DNA of 64,000 bases from Gordonia asplenii (GCF_012933505.1 NZ_JABBNB010000026.1:1-64000), one strand, 5' to 3'. Positions 51,937-60,881 are shown, counted from the first letter of the stretch. Made by a program: numbers and translations. Notes: generated from the letters alone by a model not told the origin.

Positions 51937-52863
51937 ATGTCGGATCTGCAGCGGATCGATTTGAACCTGTTGGTCGCGTTCGACGCGCTGATGGCCGAGC
52001 GGAGCGTGACTCGGGCCGCGGAGCGGATGTCGGTCGGGCAGCCGGCGATGAGCGCTTCCCTCGCACGGTTGCGCAAGTTGTTCGACGATCCGCTGCTGGT
52101 GCGCGACGGTCGCGGCTTTGTACTCACGCCGATGGCTGAGTCGTTGACCGGACCGATTCGTCAGGCACTCACGCTGATGGAGGGGGCGGTGGGGAGAGCA
52201 CGCGCCTTCGATCCGGCGACCGAGCATCACACGTTCACCATCCTGGCGAGCGACTACGTGTTGGTGGTCCTTCTGCGTGAACTGCTCAACCGGATGGCCG
52301 ACGAGGCGCCGAACATTCGCGTGAATGTGCGGCCGATCACCGGCGACTACGCGGATTTGCTGCGCCGCGGGCAGATCGACCTGTTCATCGTTCCTCGTGA
52401 GGTCGAAGAATCGCGGGTGTCGTGGCACTCCGAGGATCTGTTCACGGATCGCTTCGTCTGCGCGGTCGATCGGGATCATCCGCAGATCCGCGACTCGATA
52501 ACGCTCGAAGAATTTCAATCGCTGCCCTACCTCGCCTACGACGGCGGGCCGTTGAAGTCCGCGTCTGCGATGCAGTTGCAGGCGCGCAGCGTGACGCGCA
52601 CCGTCGACGTGACGACGCAGAGCTTCGTCGTCGCCCCATTGATGTTGCGCGGCACCAACTTTCTCACCCTGCTGCACGAACGTTTCGGACGTGCCGTCGC
52701 CGAGCAGACCGGTATCAAACTTCTCGATCCGCCGGTGGAACTGGCACCGATCACCGAGGCGATGTTCTGGGGACCCCGCCACCAGGAGGACCCGGCACAC
52801 GTATGGCTGCGACAACAACTTCGTCGAGCAGCCGGTGCTCTGTCCGAGTATCGATCGCGATGA
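51937..52863 (+). CDS. LysR-family transcriptional regulator (NodD-like)
   Basis: A 308-residue activator. The winged HTH (LNLLVAFDALMAERSVTRAAERMSVGQPAMSASLARLRKLFDDPLLVR, about 9-56) is followed by a substrate-binding domain. It is flanked by the leftward monooxygenase-cyclase genes and the rightward dioxygenase-BKACE-hydrolase genes. A LysR-box-like element lies on each side, so it probably senses the aromatic substrate or an intermediate and turns on both arms. Confidence 0.92.
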   Translation: MSDLQRIDLNLLVAFDALMAERSVTRAAERMSVGQPAMSASLARLRKLFDDPLLVRDGRGFVLTPMAESLTGPIRQALTLMEGAVGRARAFDPATEHHTFTILASDYVLVVLLRELLNRMADEAPNIRVNVRPITGDYADLLRRGQIDLFIVPREVEESRVSWHSEDLFTDRFVCAVDRDHPQIRDSITLEEFQSLPYLAYDGGPLKSASAMQLQARSVTRTVDVTTQSFVVAPLMLRGTNFLTLLHERFGRAVAEQTGIKLLDPPVELAPITEAMFWGPRHQEDPAHVWLRQQLRRAAGALSEYRSR

Positions 52864-52881
52864 TAGCTGTGATCGACAAGA

Positions 52882-52901
52882 ATCGATAACACATGTGTGA
52901 T
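52882..52901. promoter_or_regulatory. Second LysR-type box before the dioxygenase gene
   Basis: ATCGAT followed by ACACATGTGT (perfect palindrome) resembles the ATCGATCACATGT element at 51888. It lies 64 bp before the dioxygenase start. Confidence 0.45.
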
Positions 52902-52964
52902 GTGCGGAACTAGCGTGGCGGATGTCGATCACGCGACCTTGTCCCGCTGAAATGAGGAATCACC

Positions 52965-53897
52965 ATGAGCGCTCCCGCGCGGACTCCCATCACCCACGTC
53001 CGGCACGTCGGAATGGCCGTACCCAACTTCGACGATTCGGTCGAATTCTACCGCAGCACTTGGGGATTGGAGGTTGTCGCGGAGGACTCGGGTATCGCGT
53101 TCTTCGGCACTCCGGCACACCCCGAGCAGTACATCATGCGAGTGCGCAAGGACGCCGACAAGCGGTTGGACCTGATCTCGTTCGCCGTCGACACCGACGA
53201 CGACGTTGACCGGATGGCCCAGCGGCTCGGCAGCGCCGGCATCTCGATCGTGCGGGAGCCCGACCGCCTCGACACCCCGGGCGGAGGCTATGGATTCCGC
53301 TTCTTCGATCCCGACGGCCGACTCATCGAGATCTCCAGCGGCGTCGCCGAGCGCCCGTTCCGAGCACTCGAACCCCGCGAGTCGATCCCGCAGAAGCTCA
53401 GCCACGTCGTCATCAACTCGACCGACATCGGCGCGACTAAGCGCTTTTACGAGAACCATCTCGGGTTTCGGTTGTCGGACTGGCTCGAAGACCACATGTG
53501 CTTCATGCGGGTGCGCACCGATCATCACATCCTGGCGATCTCCCAGGGTCCGCACACATCTCTCAACCACGTCTCGTTCGAGATGCGGGGGATCGATGAA
53601 TACATGCGCGGCACCGGGCGGCTGACCCGCTCCGGCCAACCCCCGATCTGGGGCCCCGGACGCCACGGTGCCGGTGACAACACCTTCTCCTACTTCCTCG
53701 ATCCGACCGGCAACGTCGTCGAATACACGACCGAGCTGGAGAAGATCGAAGACGAAAACACTTGGGAGCCTCGGCGTTTCGAAGCTCGGCCGGAGGCCGC
53801 AGATCAGTGGGGGACCGGCGGACTGATCACCGAGCAGATGATTCCGGCGATGTTCAACGACCCCGACAAGGGGTTGTGGGTGCCCGCGCCGGTGTAG
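52965..53897 (+). CDS. Extradiol ring-cleavage dioxygenase (two-domain VOC family)
   Basis: A 310-residue type I extradiol dioxygenase, like catechol 2,3-dioxygenase. It has two vicinal-oxygen-chelate domains. The metal ligands in the second domain are His147 (LSHVVIN), His202 (LNHVSFEM) and Glu253 (NVVEYTTE). The His in the C-terminal region (PGRHGAGDNTFSYFLDPTGN) is also typical. It is the first gene of the rightward arm. The ring-opened product would be a substrate for the hydrolase at 54814. Confidence 0.92.
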   Translation: MSAPARTPITHVRHVGMAVPNFDDSVEFYRSTWGLEVVAEDSGIAFFGTPAHPEQYIMRVRKDADKRLDLISFAVDTDDDVDRMAQRLGSAGISIVREPDRLDTPGGGYGFRFFDPDGRLIEISSGVAERPFRALEPRESIPQKLSHVVINSTDIGATKRFYENHLGFRLSDWLEDHMCFMRVRTDHHILAISQGPHTSLNHVSFEMRGIDEYMRGTGRLTRSGQPPIWGPGRHGAGDNTFSYFLDPTGNVVEYTTELEKIEDENTWEPRRFEARPEAADQWGTGGLITEQMIPAMFNDPDKGLWVPAPV

Positions 53898-53967
53898 GAC
53901 GCGTCCGATCCGTCCGCTGGGGAAACATTCCCCGGTATCTCCCCTCGTTCACGAAAGCAGTATCGCC

Positions 53968-54780
53968 ATGCCCGTAACACTCACCGTCGCGCCCACCGGG
54001 CCGATCGCGACCAAAGCCGACAATCCATTCTTGCCGACCACACCGGAGGAGATCGCCGCCGCGGTCGAGGCCGGATACCGCGCGGGCGCGTCGGTCGCCC
54101 ACATCCACCTCCGCGACGATTCGCAGCGACCCACCGCCGACCTCGCCATCGGTCGGAGGGTGATGGAGTCGATTCGTGAGCGGTGTCCCATCCTCATTCA
54201 GATGTCGACCGGCGTGGGCCTGAGCGTGCCCTTCTCCGAGCGCGAGAAGCTCGTCGACCTGGCGCCGCAGATGGCGACCCTGAACCCGTGCTCGATGAGC
54301 TTCGGGCAGGGCGAGTTCCGCAACCCGCCCGACGGCGTCGTGCGCTTGGCGGCCAAGATGCTCGACCTCGGAGTCAAACCCGAACTCGAAATCTACGACA
54401 CCGGTCACCTCGACGCGTGCCTGCGGCTGCGAGACCGCGGTCTGCTCCCCGAACCGCTGCAATTCTCGATCGTGCTCGGCGTGCAAGGCGGCATGGCGGC
54501 CACCGCGGACAACCTCCTGACGATGGTGCGTCGCCTGCCCGACGACGCCGTGTGGCAGGTCATCGCCATCGGGCGTGCCAACCTCGAACTCACGGCCATC
54601 GGACTCGCCCTCGGCGGCAACGCCCGCGCCGGTCTCGAAGACACCCTCTACCTGAGCAAGGGTGAACTCGCCGAGGGGAGCACCCCGCTGGTTGCGCGGG
54701 CCGCCCGGCTCGCCCGCGAACTGGGCCACGACATCGCCACCGTCGACCAGACGCACGCCGCTCTCGGGCTGCGACGCTGA
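53968..54780 (+). CDS. Beta-keto acid cleavage enzyme (BKACE, DUF849)
   Basis: A 270-residue TIM-barrel enzyme. VAPTGPIATKADNPFLPTTPEEIA (about 7-30) and the metal ligands in AHIHLRDD (His45, His47) are hallmarks. Members condense a beta-keto acid with acetyl-CoA, giving acetoacetate and a new CoA ester. QFSIVLGVQGGMAA (about 165-178) is also typical. It lies 70 bp after the dioxygenase and 33 bp before the hydrolase. It probably handles a beta-keto acid formed after ring cleavage. Confidence 0.9.
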   Translation: MPVTLTVAPTGPIATKADNPFLPTTPEEIAAAVEAGYRAGASVAHIHLRDDSQRPTADLAIGRRVMESIRERCPILIQMSTGVGLSVPFSEREKLVDLAPQMATLNPCSMSFGQGEFRNPPDGVVRLAAKMLDLGVKPELEIYDTGHLDACLRLRDRGLLPEPLQFSIVLGVQGGMAATADNLLTMVRRLPDDAVWQVIAIGRANLELTAIGLALGGNARAGLEDTLYLSKGELAEGSTPLVARAARLARELGHDIATVDQTHAALGLRR

Positions 54781-54813
54781 TCTCAAATCATGAACTGAAA
54801 GAAGGAAATTCAC

Positions 54814-55986
54814 GTGTTCGAGCCCATCCCCGGAAAGTATGTGTGGAACCTGTCCGCCGGCCTCGCACTGGCCACCGGCGGCCTGATCGGTGAAGTCGAT
54901 CGTACGTGCCGGCCACTGCTCGATGCCCCGGCCGACCAAACCGAAGACGAAGCGACCCAGGCGTTCTTCACCTCGTGGTGTTCGGTCGCCGACACCCTGG
55001 TCGAACTCGCCGACGAAGACGAGAAGCTCGGACGACGGCGAAGTGCCGGTGAGAAGCATCGTCGCGCCGCCGTGTACTACCAGACCGCGGAACGTATGCA
55101 GGCGCACTCCTACGCTCCGCGCAAAGAGGCCTACCGCAAGACGCTGGCCAGTTTCGCGAAATTCCTCGAACTCACCGATCAGCCGGCGCAACGGGTGGAG
55201 ATCCCGTACGGGGACACCAGCTTCCCCGGGATCTTCATGCGCGCGGACGCGGGCGACACTCCCGCGCCGTGTGTCATCTTCTTCAACGGACTCGACAGCA
55301 CCAAGGAACAGTTCTACGGCTCGGGCACCCCAGACGAGCTGCGCAGGCGTGGAATCTCGACGCTGATGGTCGACGCACCCGGCGCCGGGGAGGCCCTTCG
55401 CCTGCGGGGCCTGACCGCCGTCGTGGAGAGTGAAAGATGGGCGGCCGCGTGCATCGACCTGCTCGAACAACGCGCCGACGTCGACAGCAGTTTGATCGGC
55501 ATGCTCGCGTGGTCACTCGGGGGCTACTACGGACCACGGGCGACTGCCTTCGAGCCGCGCATCAAGTTCAGCGTGGCCTGGGGTGCCAACTACGACTGGG
55601 GTCAGGTCCAGCTCCGCAGATTGGCGAACCAAGGCGACCGGCCGGTGCCGCACTATTGGGAGCACGTGCGATGGGTCTGGGGTGCCGAGGACATGGACGA
55701 GTTTCTGCAGATCGCACCGAAAGTCACTCTGCGCGGCATCATGGACCGTGTACGAGTTCCCTTCCTCGTGGTCCACGGCGAGCATGACCGGCAGATCCCA
55801 CTCGAGTACGCGCACAACCTCTTCGACGATCTCGTGAACAGCCCGAAACGCGAACTCAAGGTATTCACCGATCGCGAAGGCGGGGTGGAACACTGCAGCA
55901 TCGACAACATGCCGATGGTCCGCGACTACATCTGCGACTGGATCGACGAAACCGTCGCCGAGCTCAAGGCGGCGAGGGTGCCCTGA
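54814..55986 (+). CDS. Alpha/beta hydrolase with helical N-terminal domain (dihydropseudooxynicotine hydrolase/Ayg1-like)
   Basis: A 390-residue hydrolase. An all-helical N-terminal part (1-120) precedes the catalytic domain, which has FFNGLDSTKEQ (about 151-161), nucleophile Ser234 in LAWSLGGYY, Asp in HGEHDRQIP (about 322-330) and His in GVEHCS (about 355-360). This layout is known from the C-C bond hydrolase of nicotine degradation and from polyketide-shortening Ayg1. C-C cleavage of the ring-opened product is the likely reaction (inference). Confidence 0.82.
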   Translation: MFEPIPGKYVWNLSAGLALATGGLIGEVDRTCRPLLDAPADQTEDEATQAFFTSWCSVADTLVELADEDEKLGRRRSAGEKHRRAAVYYQTAERMQAHSYAPRKEAYRKTLASFAKFLELTDQPAQRVEIPYGDTSFPGIFMRADAGDTPAPCVIFFNGLDSTKEQFYGSGTPDELRRRGISTLMVDAPGAGEALRLRGLTAVVESERWAAACIDLLEQRADVDSSLIGMLAWSLGGYYGPRATAFEPRIKFSVAWGANYDWGQVQLRRLANQGDRPVPHYWEHVRWVWGAEDMDEFLQIAPKVTLRGIMDRVRVPFLVVHGEHDRQIPLEYAHNLFDDLVNSPKRELKVFTDREGGVEHCSIDNMPMVRDYICDWIDETVAELKAARVP

Positions 55987-56035
55987 ACGCGGTGGGTGCC
56001 GCCGCGGGGTGTTCGGTTGAGTTGGGTTCGTTGTC

Positions 56036-56092
56036 TTGCGGGCCCCTCGTTACACCGAAGCTCGTTCCTCGCTTCGGCACTCGGGGAGCGGG
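56036..56092 (-). repeat. Single copy of repeat A
   Basis: It reads GGGCCCCTCGTTACACCGAAG...CTTCGGCACTCGGGGAGC, the reverse orientation of the copy at 17375-17430. It lies between two converging genes, as do the other copies. Confidence 0.6.
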
Positions 56093-56112
56093 GTGGTCGC
56101 TCGACTCGGCGG

Positions 56113-57429
56113 TCACCGTTGCGCCACCACCGGCATTCCGCCCTTGTTGGCGGCGATGTCGGCGCCCACCTCCTCGGGGTTGGCGACTTCGTGGGCCTTG
56201 TCTCCGCCGGGCACCGCGATCGCGTTGTTGAAATTGTGCAGGAGGGTGAAGGCGGCCTTCTCGTCGTCGTGGGGGAGTGCGCGCTGAATGCGGTCGGCGA
56301 TTCGGATGAGCGGCCGGGCAGCGGGCAGGACGAAACGCCACGCGGTCTTCTCGGCGCCCAGCGCATCCATGACGTCGGCCGGAATCCATTCGCGCAGAAG
56401 GCCGTAGGCAAGTTTGAGTCGGCGTTCGTCGGTCATCACCTTAGCCAGCGGGCCGGGCAGCACCTCGACATCGCCCGGCGGGTTCTCGATGCTGAACTTG
56501 ATGATCGACTCGACGACGTCGCGGCACAGCTGGTCCGGCGGCAGCTCGAGCAGGGTGTGCAGTTCGGTCTTTCGTCGCGCGTCTTCGTAGTCGGTGTGCA
56601 ACAGCTCCGGCGGCACGCCGATGACGTAGCCGACGTAGCGCGACAGCGCGAAGATGTCGTCGAGTTCACGATCGCTGAAGCGGATGCCGGAGGCCTGCAC
56701 GGCGTCGGTGAACTTGACGCCGAACTGCCCTGACTGAGTGACCATCGCGTCCATGTTGTTGATCGGGATGCCCCAGTTCGCCCAGTCCCAGGCGTCGGAC
56801 TGACTCAGGCTGTGCCGCACCGCCGCGTGGATCATGCGGACCTTCGCGGTGAGCCGGAAGCCCTCCTCGAAGCGACCCATTCCGCCAGGCGTGTAGGCCG
56901 CGACGACGTATCGGAAACTCTCGATGAGCCGGGTCCCGACCTTGTCGGCCTTGCGCAGGCGGCCGCTGAAAAGCACTGGGCGCGTTGCGCTGTACATCGA
57001 GAAGCCACCTGCGATGGTCGCCCACGCGAGGATCGGCTGCACGATCATGCCGGCCCGCCAGAATGCGACGGCGCCGCGATAGAGCTGATCGAAGTCGACC
57101 CAGTCGGGGACGGTCTCCATCTGCTCGAAGAGCGCGACCACCCCGGGAGTCGGATCGTCGAGCGCATCGAGACCGTGCTCGACGGCGACGTCGAAAGTAC
57201 GCCAGTTCATCGAATTGCTCTTGTCCTTGAAGTCGAGCATCGCGCGGTAGGCGTAGTCGTCGGCGAGCAGTGCGTGGTCGGTCATCTTCTCCACCAGCGG
57301 CCGGCCGTACATCGCGATGGCCTTGTCCACGTTGTTCATTCGGCCCAGGTCGATGCCGCGCGGAAGGCCGGTGGGAACGTCCAGGTCGCCCCGGAATGTA
57401 AGCGGGGTGTGTGGCTCGGCGATGGTCAT
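56113..57429 (-). CDS. Oxygenase of the MpaB/latex-clearing protein family (DUF2236)
   Basis: A 438-residue protein whose middle section (FSMYSATRPVLFSGRLRKADKVGTRLIESFRYV, then KVRMIHAAVRHSL) matches the DUF2236 family. This family contains rubber-cleaving Lcp and fungal MpaB, and many are heme b oxygenases that cleave C=C bonds of isoprenoids. The His in MIHAAVRH is a candidate heme ligand. No signal peptide is evident, so it is probably cytoplasmic, unlike Lcp. GGAGGG precedes ATG 57429. An isoprenoid substrate would fit a terpenoid-degrading island, but that is inference. Confidence 0.8.
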   Translation of the reverse strand: MTIAEPHTPLTFRGDLDVPTGLPRGIDLGRMNNVDKAIAMYGRPLVEKMTDHALLADDYAYRAMLDFKDKSNSMNWRTFDVAVEHGLDALDDPTPGVVALFEQMETVPDWVDFDQLYRGAVAFWRAGMIVQPILAWATIAGGFSMYSATRPVLFSGRLRKADKVGTRLIESFRYVVAAYTPGGMGRFEEGFRLTAKVRMIHAAVRHSLSQSDAWDWANWGIPINNMDAMVTQSGQFGVKFTDAVQASGIRFSDRELDDIFALSRYVGYVIGVPPELLHTDYEDARRKTELHTLLELPPDQLCRDVVESIIKFSIENPPGDVEVLPGPLAKVMTDERRLKLAYGLLREWIPADVMDALGAEKTAWRFVLPAARPLIRIADRIQRALPHDDEKAAFTLLHNFNNAIAVPGGDKAHEVANPEEVGADIAANKGGMPVVAQR

Positions 57430-57484
57430 GCGTGCCCTCCTAGGGTGCGATCGAGAGTGTTGTGACGGCGCTAACAACTGAGGG

Positions 57485-57513
57485 TAGACCTGACTGAACA
57501 CTATGTCTACACT
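57485..57513 (+). promoter_or_regulatory. Promoter of the nitroreductase gene containing the shared CTGAACACTATGT block
   Basis: TAGACC (57485-57490), a 17-bp spacer and TACACT (57508-57513). The spacer includes CTGAACACTATGT, identical to the block in the promoter at 61899 and nearly identical to that of the BVMO. Confidence 0.5.
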
Positions 57514-57568
57514 GAGTGTCTAGCCGACTGTTCTTTCGTGCTCGACCGATTCTGACCAGGAGCCCCTC

Positions 57569-58264
57569 ATGACTGCCCTCGCCGCCGACGTCGACGCGAC
57601 GTCGACCCTGCTCAACCTGCTCTCGACACGCTGGAGTTGCCGCGCCTTCACGCCGCAACCGGTGCCGCGCAACGAGATCGAGCAGATCCTCGACGTCGCG
57701 CGCCGCACACCGTCGTGGTGCAACACGCAGCCCTGGCACCTGCACATCACCTCCGGTGAGCGCACGGCGCAACTACGTGCCGCGCTGGCCGCGGCGATCG
57801 CAAGCGGGCCGGCCGAGAACGCCGATCTGCCGTTCCCGGCGTCTTATGACGGCGTCTATCGTGACCGGCGTCGTACGAGCGGGTGGCAGCTCTACGAGAG
57901 CCTCGGCATCGACAAGGGAGACCGCGCGGCGTCGGCGCGCCAGACGCTGCGCAACTTCGACTTCTTCGATGCACCGCACGTCGCCGTCGTGACGACTGAT
58001 CGCTCGCTGGGCACCTACGGTGCGGTTGACTGCGGACTGTTCATCGACAGCTTCCTGCTGGCCGCGCACAGTCGCGGCGTCGCCACGATCCCGCAGGCCG
58101 CGCTGGCGACGCAGGCGCCGGTGCTGCGCGAGTTCTTCGATCTGCCCGACGACCGGCTGGTGCTCATCGGCATCTCCTTCGGGTACGCCGACACCGAGCA
58201 TCCGGTCAACGCCTACCGCACCGAACGGCAACCGGTGGCCGACGTGGCGACCTTCCTCGACTAG
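57569..58264 (+). CDS. Nitroreductase-family flavoprotein
   Basis: A 231-residue FMN-dependent oxidoreductase. The FMN-binding SCRAFTPQPVP (about 23-33) and ARRTPSWCNTQPWH (about 44-57) are typical, as is GISFGYAD (about 205-212). Such enzymes reduce nitro, quinone or enone groups. It is divergent from the MpaB-like gene and carries the CTGAACACTATGT promoter block shared with the BVMO and the last aldehyde dehydrogenase, so it may be co-expressed with them. Confidence 0.88.
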   Translation: MTALAADVDATSTLLNLLSTRWSCRAFTPQPVPRNEIEQILDVARRTPSWCNTQPWHLHITSGERTAQLRAALAAAIASGPAENADLPFPASYDGVYRDRRRTSGWQLYESLGIDKGDRAASARQTLRNFDFFDAPHVAVVTTDRSLGTYGAVDCGLFIDSFLLAAHSRGVATIPQAALATQAPVLREFFDLPDDRLVLIGISFGYADTEHPVNAYRTERQPVADVATFLD

Positions 58265-58698
58265 GAGGTGCTACAGCTAGCGAAGGTGACCTCGCCCTGC
58301 TGGTTGAGCCGGGATACCCCCTTCCGTTGGTTGAGCCGGGACAACCCCATTCCGCTGGTTGAGCCGGGCCGGAGCGTTAGCGAAGGCCCGTGTCGAAACC
58401 ACGTACGCCAAACACATAGCGACAGTTGGTAACTCGTCTCACGATGGTTTCGACACGGGCGCGTCTCGCTGCGCTCGTCGGGCCCGGCTCAACCAGCGGG
58501 GAAGGGGCACCATGGTTTCGACACGGGCGCGTTACTTCGACTCGCTGCGCTCGCTCAGCACGGCGCTCGCTGCGCTCGTCGGGCCCGGCTCAACCAGCGG
58601 GAAGGGGGGCCGTGGCCCCGGCTCAACCAGCGAGAGACGCCCGACCAATACCGCGCAACGACGTTGTGCGGCAACCGAACTGCAACGAAGGAGACATC
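58265..58698. repeat. 434-bp repeat-B array without a gene
   Basis: Several copies of the CTGGTTGAGCCGGG / CCCGGCTCAACCAGCGG unit in both orientations occur at about 58299-58360, 58478-58500 and 58580-58640. Facing GTTTCGACACGGGCG elements are at about 58447 and 58513. The segment 58370-58450 is the reverse complement of about 20790-20870. Spacing is irregular, so it is not a CRISPR array. Confidence 0.65.
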
Positions 58699-59517
58699 AT
58701 GACCCAGCGTCTGATCGCCACGCCTAGCGGCGTCGGCATCAACGTCCGCGACCTCGGAGAGGGGCCGGCCGTACTGTTCATCCACGGCTGGAGCCTGTCC
58801 GGCGAGGTGTGGGATCGCCAGCTGCGGGTGGTCGCCGAAGCGGGCTATCGAGTGATCGCGATGGACCAGCGCGGTCACGGCGGATCCGACGCCCCGCTGT
58901 CGGGGTACTCGATCACCGACCTCACCGCCGATGCCGTCGGCGTCCTCGACGCGCTCGACGTCTCGTCGGCGATCGTCGTCGGATGGTCGCTTGGCGGGAT
59001 GGTCGCGCTGCGGGCCGCCCACGACTTCCCGACCCGCGTCGACTCGGTGGTGATGGTCGCCTCCAACGGCGTCGCAGCGTCGAGGACCGAAGCGTTTCCG
59101 TTCGGCGTGCCCGCCGACGTCCCGCTCGCGGCGATCCTCGCCGCCGAGCATGCCGATCGAATCAGCTTGCGGCGCAAGGCCGTCGGGGATCCGTTCAAAG
59201 AGCCGCCGACACGCGAACTGCTCGACTGGCTGCATCGCATCTCGCTTCAGACGCCGAGCTGGGCGGGCCGCGCGGCAATGCGCACGCTGATGTGCACCGA
59301 CCAGACCCACGTCCTCGACGCGATGTCGGTGCCGGTCACGGCGCTGGTCGGGGTCGCCGATCCGGCACTGTCGGTGCGGGGCGCGCGATGGGTCGCGCAG
59401 CGACTGGGCAGCCGCCTGGTCGAGTTCGACTGCGGGCACTACCCGATGATCGAGTGTCCGGACGCGTTCGACGCCGCGCTGCTCGAATCCCTCTCCCGGT
59501 CGCCGATACGGTCGTGA
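58699..59517 (+). CDS. Alpha/beta hydrolase
   Basis: A 272-residue hydrolase. FIHGWSLSGEVW (about 27-38), nucleophile Ser in VGWSLGGMVAL (about 94-104), Asp in GVADPALS (about 217-224) and His in CGHYPMIE (about 247-254) give a complete triad. GAAGGAG precedes ATG 58699. The 53-bp gap to the double TetR gene holds that gene's operator. The substrate is unknown; esterase or haloperoxidase-like activity is possible. Confidence 0.85.
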   Translation: MTQRLIATPSGVGINVRDLGEGPAVLFIHGWSLSGEVWDRQLRVVAEAGYRVIAMDQRGHGGSDAPLSGYSITDLTADAVGVLDALDVSSAIVVGWSLGGMVALRAAHDFPTRVDSVVMVASNGVAASRTEAFPFGVPADVPLAAILAAEHADRISLRRKAVGDPFKEPPTRELLDWLHRISLQTPSWAGRAAMRTLMCTDQTHVLDAMSVPVTALVGVADPALSVRGARWVAQRLGSRLVEFDCGHYPMIECPDAFDAALLESLSRSPIRS

Positions 59518-59535
59518 CCACCGCTAACGTGTCAG

Positions 59536-59555
59536 ACGATGTGTCCGGACATCGT
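59536..59555. promoter_or_regulatory. Palindromic operator candidate of the double-TetR gene
   Basis: ACGATGT-N6-ACATCGT is a perfect 7-bp inverted repeat 15 bp before the start codon. It is likely an autoregulatory site. Confidence 0.55.
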
Positions 59556-59570
59556 GTAAGATCTGGGCTC

Positions 59571-60872
59571 ATGAGTCAGGGGTCCTTCGTGCGGCGCCGC
59601 CCGCGTGAATTCGACGGTACGTCGTCGGCCGAACAAGCCGTCTTCGACGCGACCGAGCAGCTTCTCGTCGACACGTCGCTGCAGGACCTCACTGTCGCAC
59701 AGATTCTTCGCGGTGCGGGGCTGTCGCGCGCGAATTTCTACCACTACTTCGCCAACAAATACGACGTGTTGGTGGCTCTCGTCGGCCGCGTCTTCGATCA
59801 GTCGTACGGCGAGGATGCGCCGTGGGCGTCGACGCCGGGTCGCGACCGCGCGCGCCAGATGGGATCGTCGCTGGCCCATACGCTGGCGATGTGGTCCGAG
59901 CACGGGGCGGTGATCTGCGCGGTCATCGAACACATGCACAGTCAGCCCGCGGTCGGCGCCGCGTGGCAGCGGATGTTCGCGCGATTCGTCGACACCGTCA
60001 CCGAGCAGGTCCGATTCGAGCGGGAGTCGGGGCGCGCACCCGACGGTGCGCCCGCGGACATGGTGGCGACGCTGCTCGTCGGCGCCGTCGAGCGTGCGTT
60101 CTACGTGAGTTCCCGGGGGCTGGATCCGCGACTGCCCTCGGTCGGCGACGTCGCCGACTCGCTGCGTGCACTCAACGAAGCCGCCATCTACGGCGGGCGA
60201 GTGGCGGAGAACATCGCCGACGTCGACCCGGATGCACCGCCCGTCGCGGTTGCCGCGGTGGCCATGGCGCATGCCGAAGAGGGCCTCGATTCCGATACGG
60301 CACAAGGAATCCTGCGAGCGATGAGCGAATTGCTCGTCGACCAGACGCTCGCCGAGCTCAGCGTCGCACGAGTCCTGGAGAAGGCTGGAACGTCGCGGGC
60401 GTCGTTCTACTTCTACTTCCGCAGCAAAGAGGATGCCTTCGTGGTCCTGTTTCGGCAGGCGGCAGCGCAGATCGTCGCGGGACTGTCGGGTATGGCCGAC
60501 GTCGACCGCTCTGATCCGACGGCGTTGCTGGCACAGGTCGGCGAGTGGCTCAACCTGGAGGGCTTCGCCGGGCCGGTGATCCGCAATGCCGTGCACGAAT
60601 GGCCGCGGCTGCCGGAACTGCGCGCGGAGTACCTGACGGCGATGAGCGCCATGGAGTCGGCGTTGATCGCCATCATCGAGACCGACCGCAAGCGTGGACT
60701 CTCGCCCGACGGCCCACCGGCCGAACAGTACGCGGCGACGCTGCTGTGGGCGATCGAGCGCGCGGTGGCCGGATCGTTGGCGGGAGAGGAACATCTGGAG
60801 GATCTGCAGTCGGTTACCGGCATGGTCGGGATGTTCCTCTACGCGGCGCTGTACGGGCGCCGCGAGGGATAG
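59571..60872 (+). CDS. Double-length TetR regulator (two TetR units in one chain)
   Basis: A 433-residue protein containing two complete TetR units. The first HTH is at about residues 35-60 (LTVAQILRGAGLSRANFYHYFANKYDVLVALV). The second is at about 260-290 (LSVARVLEKAGTSRASFYFYFRSKEDAFVVLF). Each is followed by a helical ligand domain. TetR proteins act as dimers, so this chain probably supplies a covalent pseudo-dimer that can read asymmetric sites. The start at ATG 59571 lies just after the palindrome at 59536. Confidence 0.88.
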   Translation: MSQGSFVRRRPREFDGTSSAEQAVFDATEQLLVDTSLQDLTVAQILRGAGLSRANFYHYFANKYDVLVALVGRVFDQSYGEDAPWASTPGRDRARQMGSSLAHTLAMWSEHGAVICAVIEHMHSQPAVGAAWQRMFARFVDTVTEQVRFERESGRAPDGAPADMVATLLVGAVERAFYVSSRGLDPRLPSVGDVADSLRALNEAAIYGGRVAENIADVDPDAPPVAVAAVAMAHAEEGLDSDTAQGILRAMSELLVDQTLAELSVARVLEKAGTSRASFYFYFRSKEDAFVVLFRQAAAQIVAGLSGMADVDRSDPTALLAQVGEWLNLEGFAGPVIRNAVHEWPRLPELRAEYLTAMSAMESALIAIIETDRKRGLSPDGPPAEQYAATLLWAIERAVAGSLAGEEHLEDLQSVTGMVGMFLYAALYGRREG

Positions 60873-60881
60873 TCGGGACGC

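Noticed and set aside
58265..58698. Possible CRISPR array
   Set aside because: The repeats differ in length, occur in both orientations and are irregularly spaced. No cas genes are nearby. They belong to the dispersed repeat-B family.
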